Below are positions 39,169-49,150 of a stretch of 64,000 nucleotides of DNA, in pieces. The notes under the pieces are model-generated. The model was not told the origin of the DNA and ran no database searches. It worked only from the letters and a program-made list of their open reading frames with translations. Source of the stretch: Bifidobacterium sp. ESL0682 (GTDB taxonomy: Bacteria > Actinomycetota > Actinomycetes > Actinomycetales > Bifidobacteriaceae); contig NZ_CP113942.1 in assembly GCF_029392815.1 (NCBI RefSeq), positions 372,001 through 436,000 of the forward strand. The letters run 5' to 3'. Within the stretch, counting starts at the first letter, position 1, and each line of letters opens with the position of its first letter. The position numbers and the translations under genes were made by a program.

Positions 39169-40121
39169 GTGCAAGATACGGTTGATGTTTTGCTGGCTAC
39201 TTTCAATGGTGAAGAATATATCGATGAGCAAGTCCTTTCTTTGGAAAAACAAACAATGAATGATTTCAATATATTGATTTCCGATGATGGCTCAACTGAT
39301 TTGACAATAAAGCATATACACGAACTTCAACTTCGATATCCGAATGTTCATGTCATTAAAGATCATCCTCGTTTCGGTGGGGCGAAAGGGAATTTCCTAT
39401 TCCTCACGCAGCAGACCCAAGCGCAGTATGCAATGTTCTGCGATCAGGATGATTATTGGCTGCCTTCAAAAATCGAATTGACATACAAGAAGATGAAGCA
39501 GCTCGAGAAAAATATGGTGTCGACATACCATTATTGGTTTTTACTGACATGAAAGTAGTTGATTCATCATTGAAAACCATGAATGATTCGTTTGAATCCT
39601 ATTCGAATATCGATCCGAGTCGGACTGACTTTAAACAGGTTATGGCCCAATCCTTTGCTGCTGGATGCACGATGATGGTCAATAGGGCGCTTCTGAATCT
39701 GCTGCAAGAAACCCCGTCCGGTCAATTTATGATTATGCATGATTGGTGGATATCTCTTATAGCTGCAGGTTTTGGACATATAGGGTATGTTCCTCAGGCG
39801 ACTAGCCTCTATCGTCAACACGGGGATAATTCAATTGGAGCGAAACGTTTTTCAATTCTTAAAGCGGTTTCGGTGCCTAAAAAAATGGTTTCCAGCTTCA
39901 GGGCAACAGTACAGCAAGCCACATCATTCAGAGAAATATATGGGGACAGGCTTGATGCCGATAAACTGGAATGCCTCAGTTATTTTGTTTCCATCGGCCA
40001 AAAGGGTCTGATTCCTCGTCTATTTTCCTTATTCAAAAGCGATGCATGGAAAAAAGGTGCAAGGAAAATTGGCCAGATCTATGCGGTTTTGACGTATCGT
40101 TTATATCATTTTAATAGCTAG
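39169..40121 (+). CDS. Family 2 glycosyltransferase, one frame break
   Basis: GTG 39169. N-terminal GT-A: VDVLLATFNGEEYIDEQVLS, ILISDDGSTDLTIKHI, GGAKGNFLFLTQQTQAQYAM, CDQDDYWLPSK (DxD-like). One A is missing at 39508-39512; repaired EKKYGVDIPLLVFTDMKVVD continues to FAAGCTMMVNRALLNLLQ, MHDWWISLIAAGFGHIGYV and SLYRQHGDNSIG. About 317 residues, close to rhamnosyltransferase-type family 2 enzymes of capsule loci. Follows the previous glycosyltransferase by 57 bases. Confidence 0.9.
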
Positions 40122-40238
40122 AAAATGATAACAGTTCTGTCGTTTATATATATGAATGATAAAATCGAACAGATTAATCGGATGACTGCTTGGCGGTTAA
40201 TGGTGATACGGGAATAGCCTACGAGATAGGGGATACTT

Positions 40239-41613
40239 TTGCAAGTGAAAAGGAAAAGACTATCTAACGAACTTTCTGCAAAACAGATGTGGGTCAATAT
40301 CCTCAGTGTTGTGACGAGTACACTTGGTTTTGTTTTGTTGGCGCTTAGACTTCCTTCGTTTGTGAATGCTCTAGTTTTCCTTGCTGTCAGTTTTTTCTGC
40401 TTCATCTCTTTTGGAAAAGCCATCGGAAGATTTATCACGGCACGTGGTATTTTCGCTTTATTTTGGTTTGGAAGTATCGCGCTCTCTTGTCTGCGTATTC
40501 ATCCCATGCAAACGGCATGGAGTTATAAAACCATCATTGCCTTGGCATTCGTTTTTCCTGCTTTTATTGCAGGGTATATTCTTTGTGAACTGCTTTTTGC
40601 TAAATTTGGCAAATCTTCTGACAAGATTGAAATATCGGCAGGTTATTATTATAGGCCGCTAATTGCTTTGGGGATCCTGATCATCATTGCTTTTCTTATG
40701 GATTGTCTGTATTCCAAGGATATCCCGCTTTTTGCCAAGAATATGGCCGCCTATAAAACATTCGGTATGCCGATGGTTCACTATCTGACAGTGTCAGTAG
40801 GCTTTTATCCAGCATTGGTGCTTTGCTATTGTAGGGAAAAAGAGGTTTCTATTTTCAAGGAGCCTGTTCTTCTTGGATTCAGTATTTTTCGTTTGTGTTG
40901 CCTATACTCATCGTTTCGAGGCAACTCTTGATTCTCGAGTTTATCCTTTTTGTTTTTGCTTGGCTTCTTTATAAGCGTCAGCCAATTGATGTAATCAAGT
41001 CACTTACTACTAAGCGAATCATTGTCGGTCTTGTCGCATTAATTGTCATTGTATGTTTGTATCTTGTGATTTCTGCTTCCAGGAAGCAAAACATCGTTTA
41101 TCTCACCCAAGTTTTCAGATTGCCATCTGTACCATCGAAACTAGGCATGACAGGTTGGCAGGCTTATCTGTATGTTGCGTTTAACTATGATAATTTTAAT
41201 TATCTAGTGGCTCATCTGCATTCATTTTCTTATGGGGCCAATGTTTTTCTCCAGTTATCGCGTTGCTAAAGCTTAAACATTTTGTTCCGGCAAGTTTTGT
41301 CAGTAGTAATGGATTAATGTTATTGCCCACATTCACTACTTATCCTATAGTTTGCTTTGGTTATAGAGATCTTGGCATCATCGGTGTTATTGTCAGTCTT
41401 TTTCTAATTGGAGCTGTTGCCTTGATTGCTGAGAAGAAAGCAAAAGAAGGCACTGCGATTACCTACCATGTTATTTATTATTTGGTGTTGTATTCCTTGG
41501 TTTTCTGCTTTTTCTCAAATATGTTCGCGAATTCCACGATTTGGGTCTATGTTATTTTGCTACTTTTCATGGAAATGGCAGCAAGGCTATTGGCCAGGCG
41601 AGAAATGAAGTAA
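40239..41613 (+). CDS. Wzy-like polysaccharide polymerase, two frame breaks
   Basis: A very hydrophobic protein of about 458 residues when two T-runs are lengthened by one base (40885-40889 and 41244-41248). TTG 40239 behind AGGGG is the likely start. About 11 membrane segments, with a loop (YSKDIPLFAKNMAAYKTFGM) and a late extracellular stretch (VPASFVSSNGLMLLPTFTTY), resemble oligosaccharide repeat-unit polymerases (Wzy/EpsG type). Wzy proteins share little sequence, so the call rests on topology, on location between glycosyltransferases and Wzx, and on the absence of another polymerase. Confidence 0.7.
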
Positions 41614-41626
41614 TGATGCAATATAT

Positions 41627-42568
41627 TTACAGTGAATAAAGCTTTCTTACGGCTTTATTCACTGGTTTCAAACCGCTTAGGCTTATTGCCAATACCGCAA
41701 ACAACACTGCCACGACAAGCGACACGGAAGTATTGGTGATGGGGTGAAGAGCCATCAGTTTTTTCAGGCCGAACAGAACGACAACGTGACCTAAAAATAT
41801 TGCAAGAGACCGTTGTCCCAGAATCTCGAAAAGTGGCCACTCTATATTCAAGCTTAAGATAACGATGGTGCCGCAAATTCCGATTGCTAGGAGAATAAAA
41901 CGGAGTATGCCGCCTTTCAATGGTGTTGTGCCTAGCAGTGCATAATTCCAATTACGGAATAGCCAGTGAGGTTCAAGATGAGTGTGCACGAACCAAAGAA
42001 TTCCACATAAATAGAGGAAGACAAGTGCTGTGATAATTGTCCGATTCAATTTCCGGCAGAAGAGAACGATTTGCTTTCCCCATGCTTTTCCGAGAACGTA
42101 GAAGGGCAGGAATCCAAACGTTCTTTGTATCGCGAACCAATTTCCGTGGAAAGGGATGAGACCGGATAATACCAAACCGATCAGGCTCGCGATGAATGTG
42201 GCGCGCGGCCAACGGTTGATCAGTGGGATGAGAAAAGTCCACCAAATCATGACGATAAGATACCAAAGCGGACCATAAGGCCAATACCAAGGCTCTCCGG
42301 GGATTTTCAATACATAACCTATCGCTTTATAGATTATTTCGAATACCAGGAATGTGGCTGCAAGTCCACCGAGTTTCCGCAAGCTGATTTTCTTTGGAGA
42401 AAACATGCCAGTCAAAAATATAAAAGCTGGCATATGTACACCGTAAATTAATATGAGCAAGGCTCTAGTGCCGCCGATATTCCAGCCGTTGATGTCCTCC
42501 AATGCGTGCCCTAATACTACGGAAACTATAAGCAGTCCCTTAATCACATCAAGTCTTTTGTCGCGCAC
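41627..42568 (-). CDS. Acyltransferase family 3 membrane protein
   Basis: A 313-residue protein with ten hydrophobic segments. The family N-terminus is present: MRDKRLDVIKGLLIVSVVLG with the conserved His in GHALEDINGW, then GVHMPAFIFLTGMFSPK, where the second His and FxxG pattern fit the O-acyltransferase fold. It probably acetylates or otherwise acylates a sugar of the polymer at the membrane. It lies on the opposite strand, 14 bases from the end of the polymerase gene. Confidence 0.87.
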   Translation of the reverse strand: MRDKRLDVIKGLLIVSVVLGHALEDINGWNIGGTRALLILIYGVHMPAFIFLTGMFSPKKISLRKLGGLAATFLVFEIIYKAIGYVLKIPGEPWYWPYGPLWYLIVMIWWTFLIPLINRWPRATFIASLIGLVLSGLIPFHGNWFAIQRTFGFLPFYVLGKAWGKQIVLFCRKLNRTIITALVFLYLCGILWFVHTHLEPHWLFRNWNYALLGTTPLKGGILRFILLAIGICGTIVILSLNIEWPLFEILGQRSLAIFLGHVVVLFGLKKLMALHPITNTSVSLVVAVLFAVLAISLSGLKPVNKAVRKLYSL

Positions 42569-42857
42569 TTAGACTGTCCTCTCATTGGTATGAACATGTC
42601 CATATGTCTTACGTTCTGATTGTACAGATTGTCATACAGTTGAGAATTTGTAATATTGAGATGTGAGACAAAGTCTGATTCACAACGTGTCTTCAGTTCC
42701 AGGCTTTGTCGCTAGATGTGTTTCAAGCAGCATGCAACTAAGTTTGATTAAGGGCTTGTTCGTCGTGTCTTTGACGCAAATTGGTAAGTTAAGTGTATTA
42801 TTGGCTTTATTAAAGCCAAAGTGGGAAACAAGGCGCGTGCTAGTTGGAGGTTTGTCG

Positions 42858-44268
42858 GTGAACGGTAGAGCCATTATTAGTAATATGTTCACCGCTTTCT
42901 TTGCACAAGGTGTGAGTCTTCTTTTAAGTATTCTCCAATCGCTGATTATCCCAAAAATGCTGGGTGTGACACAATTTGGGTATTGGCAGCTGTATCTGTT
43001 TTATGTAAGCTATGTCGGATTTTTCCATCTGGGGCTGAGTTCAGGGATTTACCTGAAAATGGGCGGAGTGCCCAGAGATGAGATGGACAAGGGGTCCGTT
43101 AAGTCGCAGTTTGTGTTCGGTGTGACGTACCAGACCATCATGGCACTGGTGATTATTGCGGCTTCTTACCTTTTCGGTTCGGTTCCCAGCGTCAATTCGT
43201 GATTTTTGGACCGGTGTTTATCTGGTTCTGCAGAACGCCGCAACCTATATGTCAAACGTTCTGCAATGTATGAACGAGACAAAGAAGTCTTCATATTCGG
43301 TAGTGGTGGAGCGAGTCGCATTCCTCATCCCCATGATTGCCTTCATGGCGATGGGTGTCCGCTCTTTTAAACCGTATGTGCTGGCTTATACGGTTTCGAC
43401 GATTCTGCAGCTGGTCTATTGCATTTGGAATCTTCGAGATTTCATCAGTGCACCTTGGCTTGGTTTCAGAACGGCAGCCCGTCAGGGATGGGAAAGCATC
43501 AAAATTGGTATCAACCTTATGCTCGCCAATATCGCAAGTATGCTGATACTCGGCGTAGCCCGCTTCTTCATCGATTTGCAATGGGGTATCGAAAAATTCG
43601 GCGAGTTGTCGCTGGCCCTTTCTCTGGTCAACTTCTTCCTGGCTTTTGTCAGTCAGGCCAGTATGGTTCTTTTCCCTGCTCTACGGCAAGGCAGCAAACA
43701 AGAAGTACGTTCATTCTTTAAATATGCCAAGGACGCTTTGAGCCTGCTGTTCCCGGTTGCCTATCTGATATATTTCCCCCTGGTCTGGATTCTGGATCTT
43801 TGGCTGCCAAACTATGCAGCCAGTTTCTCATATCTGATTTTGTTGCTTCCTATTTGTGTGTTCGACAGCAAGATGAACATTCTGTGCGTTACGTTCTTCA
43901 ACGTCACCAGACGAGAAAAGATCATGCTTAAGGTCAATATAGTTGCGGCTTTAGGCAGCTTCATTCTCACACTAGTGGGAGTGTATGTTTGTAAATCAAT
44001 CATTTTTGTCATCGGTTCCATCACGCTGATGATTATTCTTCGCAGCGTTTTTTCTGAACGATTCATTTCCGACATGTTGGGTTTCAAGCAGGGGCCTATA
44101 CCTGTCGCTGAACTTGCGCTGACACTTGTCTTCATCCTGTCAGCAGAGTTGCTGCCATCGGTTTGGGCGTTTGTGATATATGCCGTCGCATATATTATAT
44201 TCATATGCGTATTTTCTGCCACATTAAAAGGATTGTGGAGGAAGTTACGTCCAGCCACAAGAACGTGA
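42858..44268 (+). CDS. Wzx-type polysaccharide flippase, one frame break
   Basis: GTG 42858 with GGAGG at 42846-42850; upstream in-frame starts lack a binding site. MOP/PST superfamily traits: NMFTAFFAQGVSLLLSILQS, IPKMLGVTQFGYWQLYLFYV and FFHLGLSSGIYLKMGG. The frame breaks at about 43194-43195; removing one A gives VPSVIRDFWTGVYLVLQN, which continues to the end through about ten more membrane segments. Repaired length about 469 residues. It exports lipid-linked repeat units for polymerisation. Confidence 0.87.
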
Positions 44269-44294
44269 AAAACATAAGGGCGTGAAAGACAATT

Positions 44295-45121
44295 ATGCAG
44301 ACGACCGGTCATGAGCTGACTCTACGTCAGATACAGCTCGCTACTCTTAAAATTCTTAAGCAGATTATTCAGATCTGCGAGGATCAAGGGCTTACTTATT
44401 ATTTGGCATATGGTTCGCTGATTGGTGCTGTCCGCCATCATGGTTTCATTCCGTGGGATGATGATTTAGATATTTGCATGCCTCGGCCTGATTTCAACAA
44501 ATTTTTAGCTTATTTCGATGATGAGAGCCATGACACCGGCACGTTGAGAGCGATTCACAATAAGCCGGGACACCTTCTTCCGTTCCTTATCGCACGTATC
44601 AGTGACACGGCCTATCGGGAAATAGGGAGTTCGGTGATGAGATTCCCGAAATGGGCACCTTCATTGATGTATATCCTTTGGATGGAGTCGGTAACGATTC
44701 CGAGGCTGCGGAAAAGCAAAAGAAGATGGTCGACAATTTGACCAAGCAGTATCTTCGCGCAGCGGATTTCGATATCTATAATAAAAACTCTTCGGCTATC
44801 AAGAAAAGCCTTAAGAGAATTCGAGCTTTCTTCTTAAAGTCTCCTGAATATTACTGGCAGAAGATCATGCAGCAAAGTAGTGAAAAGCAGTATGAGGATT
44901 CCCGATTCATTTCATGCCAGGTTTGGATTCCTGTATTTACCAGATTCCATAAGAAAGAGGATTATGGAACCGGACAAATTACTGAGTTCGAAGGTCTCCA
45001 AGTGCGGATTCCGAATAATCCGGATGCCATTCTGCAGAGCCAGTACGGCGATTATATGCGACTCCCGCCAAAAGAGGAAAGAATCAGTCATCATTTCTAT
45101 TCCATCGTTCCGCGAGCTTGA
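44295..45121 (+). CDS. LicD-family phosphotransferase, first copy, one frame break
   Basis: LicD/FKTN nucleotidyltransferase fold: LTYYLAYGSLIGAVRHHGFI then PWDDDLDICMPRPDFNKFLA, carrying the DxD metal site. A G is missing at 44625-44627; the repaired stretch EIGEFGDEIPEMGTFIDVYP leads into PLDGVGNDSEAAEK. Repaired length about 275 residues. LicD proteins transfer phosphocholine or related groups from CDP-activated donors to surface glycans. It is a paralogue of the intact gene at 47317 (same YLAYGSLIGA, WDDDLDI and SHHFYSIVPR-like end). Confidence 0.88.
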
Positions 45122-45200
45122 TGGATTGAAGATTGCATGGGTGTTGCTTTCCGTGAGAACAGGAAAGGCAGCACCCATAATGATAAACAGGCAGAGTTGC

Positions 45201-46269
45201 CTAACGTGATTCCTTAAGAATAGTCAGAGTTCTGGCAATGCCTTCAGGAATGGTATAGCCAGAACTCCATCCTAATTGGTTGAGTTTCAAACCGCTTTGG
45301 CACGCTACAGTTGCTTTGCTGAAACCAGCCTGCTCTGTCGCATTCGGCAAATCAAACACGACGTGAGTACCGGCATCTTCTGCGATGATTTCTGCAAGGT
45401 CTTTTAGGTGAATACAAGAACTGGTATCGGCGACATTATAGGCATCTCCGTCCTTCCCCTTAAGCATTACGGTCAAGAGCCCCGAAACGGCGTCGGCGAC
45501 ATAGGTGTATGAATAGAACTGGTTGCCTTCGCTTTTCAGTACAATATCTTTCCCGTTCAATGCGTCATGAATGAACTGTGATGATGCCTTGGTGTCGGTT
45601 GCAAGCGTTGTGGGTCCGTATGATCGTGAGAACCGGGGGATGACGGTTTCGATCTTTTTGTACCCGATAGGCCTGGCATAATGCCTCTCCACATCGCTTG
45701 CTTTCCGGGTATCCGGCACGTAGTGTATTTGGGTCTATATACCCGCAATACTGCTCGTCGAAAGTATCGACATCGTTTCTGTTTTCCCCATAAATTTCGC
45801 ATGATGAGGCGAAAACAAAACGTTTTGTGTGTGCTTGGCCGGCATAATCAAGGAGATTGCGGGTTCCTATGATATTGGTGGTTATCGTGCCTATGGGATT
45901 TGTGGCATATTCGACAGGGTGTGTGCTGCTTGCCAGATGAATGATATAGTCCGCTGGAGCGTCAAGAATGTTGGTGAGCGCATTATCCAGATTCACTTCT
46001 TTGAACGTGAAATATGGTGAGTCCCAATATTCGCCGAATCGTGCATGCGCTTTTTGGGCATTCCTGCCTAAGGCGATAACGTGACAATCGAGATGCCTGG
46101 CGCGGTTATTGAACATGAGTACATCGATGAGGAAGGTTCCAAATAACCCGGTTGCGCCGGATATCATCACGTTTGCATTTTCAAGATCGTGCCAAGGAAG
46201 ATTCAGTCCTGCTACTTGTTCGATGTCCGCTTTGTAGAGAGGATGGTTAAACGTTTGTGTTGAGCTCAT
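45201..46269 (-). CDS. Extended SDR (NAD-dependent epimerase/dehydratase type), one frame break
   Basis: ATG 46269 overlaps the stop of the cytidylyltransferase gene (ATGA). Rossmann loop: VMISGATGLFGTFLIDVLMF. Other motifs are IIHLASSTHPVEYATNPIGT, FASSCEIYGENRND and the YxxxK site in YPESKRCGEALCQAYRVQK. The A-run on the complement (45655-45659) is one base too long; repaired, VQKIETVIPRFSRSYGPTTL follows. About 355 residues. Coupling to an IspD-like enzyme suggests it makes or modifies the sugar or alditol phosphate that is then CDP-activated. The exact reaction is unknown. Confidence 0.82.
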
Positions 46270-46982
46270 TTCAGCCAGCTGTCTTTATCGGCCTTGAGGT
46301 AGGCCTTGAACATTTCGAGATCGTTCCGATTGGTTAGTTTGATGTTCTTGTCAGAGCCTGCGGCAAAATACAGACGTTCGCCTAAGTCTGCCATCATGGT
46401 GTTGGTATAGGAATTCGGACCGATTCCGATTCCCTTTTCGAAAGCAGTTTCGTATGCCCAGTTCAATTTTTTGAAACGGTAGGCTTGCGGCGTCGACACT
46501 CGGCGTAGTGTTTCGCGGGGGATGTATGTGGTGGTCGATTCTTCATCGTCTTTGATGAAAATCTGCTCGTTATAGGGCAATGAGGTTACGGCGTTACCCT
46601 TTTTCTGACAGGTGATGATGACATCCGACAATACTGCGTCATCGACCAGAGGACGGATACCGTCGTGAATGACGATAATATCGTCGTCATTTGCAATGTC
46701 TTTTAGATTGGAAACGCCATTATGAATGGATTCCTGAGCGCTGTTACCGCCGGCTACAATCCATTTGAGCTTGGATATATTGAACTGTTTGGCGTAGGCG
46801 CGTAGCATATCTTGCCAGCCGTCCAGACAAACAACTTCTATGGCGTCAATCATTGGATGATTTTCAAAGTTTTCCAATGTGTAGACCAACACTGGCTTAT
46901 CGTATACATTGATAAACTGCTTGGGAATATCCTGTCCCATTCGTCGGCCTGATCCGCTGGCAATGATAACTGCGATGTTCAT
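46266..46982 (-). CDS. IspD/TarI-type cytidylyltransferase
   Basis: A 238-residue enzyme: AVIIASGSGRRMGQDIPKQF (CTP loop), YDKPVLVYTLENFENHPMID, WIVAGGNSAQESIHNGVSNL, DDIIVIHDGIRPLVDDAVLS, TTYIPRETLRRVSTPQAYRF. The family includes IspD (isoprenoid pathway) and TarI/Bcs1-type enzymes that make CDP-ribitol for teichoic acid or capsule. Its place in a surface-polymer locus next to two LicD genes favours the latter role. Translationally coupled to the SDR gene. A TATAAT (47027-47022) lies upstream on the complement. Confidence 0.87.
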   Translation of the reverse strand: MNIAVIIASGSGRRMGQDIPKQFINVYDKPVLVYTLENFENHPMIDAIEVVCLDGWQDMLRAYAKQFNISKLKWIVAGGNSAQESIHNGVSNLKDIANDDDIIVIHDGIRPLVDDAVLSDVIITCQKKGNAVTSLPYNEQIFIKDDEESTTTYIPRETLRRVSTPQAYRFKKLNWAYETAFEKGIGIGPNSYTNTMMADLGERLYFAAGSDKNIKLTNRNDLEMFKAYLKADKDSWLK

Positions 46983-47316
46983 ATTTCCGCTTCTCGTTTT
47001 TGTTGGTATCAGTATTCATAAATTATAATATATCGACGATATACAAAGAAACTTTAAAGTTCTAATTAAAGGCATCTAAGCTTCTTCTTGCGTACTCAGT
47101 ATTACACAATTGTTGGATTTGAAGAAGAGCCGGCTTCCTTCTGCTAAGCGGTTATCTGTCAGGGTGTTCCATTTGTGCCTATATTTATTAATTTATGATA
47201 AGAATTGGTCTATAGTCTTAATTGTTTTATATACAAGTGGTTTTTATCGCAAAGTGCTAAATCTTTGGTTTGACGCTTATATCCGAATAATCAAAAAAAT
47301 AATAAAGGATGAGCAA
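46983..47316. other. A+T-rich divergent gap
   Basis: 334 bases between the divergent cytidylyltransferase and second licD genes. An open frame extends upstream of licD from 47110, but it lacks a binding site and looks unlike LicD, so I regard it as untranslated. It must hold promoters in both directions. Confidence 0.5.
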
Positions 47317-48156
47317 ATGGCTGATAGAAAGCAAGAGCTGACGACCTCTGAAATCAAAGCTGCCATATTGGATATTCTCAAAAGCGTCATTCAGATTTGT
47401 GATGATCAGAGATTAACTTACTATTTGGCCTATGGCTCTTTGATTGGAGCGTTGCGTCATCAGGGATTTATTCCTTGGGATGACGATTTGGATATTTGGA
47501 TGCCGCGTCCGGACTACGACAAACTGCTTCAGTATTTTGACGATTCCCAGCATGATACGGGTTCGTTGGTGGCGTTGCATACTACAGAGCAGAGGTTGCT
47601 TCCGTTTCTTCTGACTCGCATTAGTGATACTCGGTATAAAGAGATTGGTGAATACGGCGATTTAGTACCTGAAATGGGCACTTTCATCGACATCTATCCG
47701 CTTGACGGGCTACTTGGCAACTATGAGGAAGCTCTTGAGGATAATGAAAAGACTTTCTCCATTGTTGCGAAGTATATGAAGGCGGCTAATTTTCCCACTA
47801 TTAATAGGCCTATAAATTTTTTGAAAGAGGTGTTAAAGAAACTTCGTTCTATGATGATGAAGAGTCCTATTACTGATTGGCGTGAGATCTGTAGCCGTTC
47901 AACGGTGAAAGGTTATGAAGACGCTGAATATGTTTCATGCAAAACCTGGAATGATGCGCAAAGCTGCAAAGTCGTAGACAGAAAAGACGACTATGGCGAA
48001 GGTAAAATGGCGATTTTCGAAGGTTTGCAAGTGCGCATTCCCGATAATACAGATGCTATTTTACGGCGTATTTATGGCGATTATATGCAGCTTCCTCCGG
48101 AAAGCGAGAGGGTGGGACATCATTACTATTCGATCGTGCCCAGAGAAGATGCCTAA
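47317..48156 (+). CDS. LicD-family phosphotransferase, second copy, intact
   Basis: A 279-residue protein from ATG 47317 with AAAGGA at 47304-47309. Motifs: LTYYLAYGSLIGALRHQGFI, PWDDDLDIWMPRPDYDKLLQ, GDLVPEMGTFIDIYPLDGLL and the ending SERVGHHYYSIVP. Close paralogue of the gene at 44295 but distinct enough to act on another acceptor. LicD enzymes use CDP-choline (or similar) to place phosphodiester groups on glycans; the adjacent LicC-LicA fusion could supply that donor. Confidence 0.9.
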   Translation: MADRKQELTTSEIKAAILDILKSVIQICDDQRLTYYLAYGSLIGALRHQGFIPWDDDLDIWMPRPDYDKLLQYFDDSQHDTGSLVALHTTEQRLLPFLLTRISDTRYKEIGEYGDLVPEMGTFIDIYPLDGLLGNYEEALEDNEKTFSIVAKYMKAANFPTINRPINFLKEVLKKLRSMMMKSPITDWREICSRSTVKGYEDAEYVSCKTWNDAQSCKVVDRKDDYGEGKMAIFEGLQVRIPDNTDAILRRIYGDYMQLPPESERVGHHYYSIVPREDA

Positions 48157-48196
48157 CGGTGTTTAATCCGTGATTTGTTTTGCTATTGTGACGGAT

Positions 48197-49150
48197 TTAT
48201 TTGATTTTCTTGTTTGTTTTATCTGCGTAAAATAGCTCGTTCCAGTCCGAAGCTGCAAGAACCGTGCTGCAGAGAATCAGCAGGCAGAGTAGTGCGGTTG
48301 CTGCACTCGGCACGGTGCCCTGCAGAATGAATCCGAAGACCACGGCCCATGCGGAATATGAGATGTTGAGGGCCATCGCTCGCGCTGTTCCGATGACCTC
48401 GATGCCCTTGTAGTAGCACAAGTACGATGCGGTTCCTGCGAGCGCAGCCAGAAGAATGACGGCGCTCGACAGGTGTGGTATCGCGTTTGCGGTGAACTTC
48501 CATGCTCCGAAGAGGGGCAAAGCAATTATGGCGTATGCGAGGGCAGATGTGGTCTCTCTGATCTGCAGGGCGGTGTCGTTGTCGACGGCGTCGTCGCGCA
48601 TGCCCCAGGCGCATAGCACACCTTCCGATCCCCATCCTGCGACGGCGAGCAATGCGCCGACGAGCCCAAGCACGGGGTTCGCCAGTTTGGTGTCGCTCGA
48701 GGAAATGAAGCCGACGGCCATCACGCCGGCGAGAGCGACCAGGAGTGCTCCGACCTGTCCTTTGTTCATTCGTTCCTTGAGGAACACGTATGAAAGAAGT
48801 GCGCCCAATGCCGGGTAGCAGGCTGAGATGATGGCGGTATAGCCGGGGCCGATATTGTTGATGGCGATGAGATAGCCCGTCATGCCGATTGGCCCGCCCA
48901 ACAAGGCGCCTGCCATGACCACAAGTCCGCTGCGGGTTTTGAGTGCTTTCAACGTAGCGCCCAGACGTTTGCGTGCACCCATGTAGACGACAAGCCATGC
49001 GGCGCACAACGCGTCATGGAGGAAGGCGCTCGCAATGGAGACTATCGATGCCGTCTGGGTTGGGTCAGAAAACGGAGACATGGCAAGCGCGATACCGAGA
49101 ACGACCGTATCGAGTCCCCATAAGAGGCCGCTGAATACGCCGAATCTCAA
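48197..49150 (-). CDS. DMT/EamA permease, LicB-like
   Basis: About 317 residues from TTG 49150, which overlaps the stop of the upstream gene (TTGA) and has AGAAGGA 6 bases before it. Ten membrane segments in two EamA halves: FGVFSGLLWGLDTVVLGIAL, SVIS-type AIISACYPALGALLSYVFLK with ERMNKGQ, and GMRDDAVDNDTALQIRETTS between halves. LicB of Haemophilus and Streptococcus is a choline permease of this superfamily. Coupling to a LicC-LicA fusion supports choline or ethanolamine uptake, by inference. Confidence 0.85.
   Translation of the reverse strand: MRFGVFSGLLWGLDTVVLGIALAMSPFSDPTQTASIVSIASAFLHDALCAAWLVVYMGARKRLGATLKALKTRSGLVVMAGALLGGPIGMTGYLIAINNIGPGYTAIISACYPALGALLSYVFLKERMNKGQVGALLVALAGVMAVGFISSSDTKLANPVLGLVGALLAVAGWGSEGVLCAWGMRDDAVDNDTALQIRETTSALAYAIIALPLFGAWKFTANAIPHLSSAVILLAALAGTASYLCYYKGIEVIGTARAMALNISYSAWAVVFGFILQGTVPSAATALLCLLILCSTVLAASDWNELFYADKTNKKIK

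Noticed and set aside
47110..47316. N-terminal extension of the second licD
   Set aside because: No ribosome binding site there and no similarity to LicD; ATG 47317 has AAAGGA and matches the paralogue's start.
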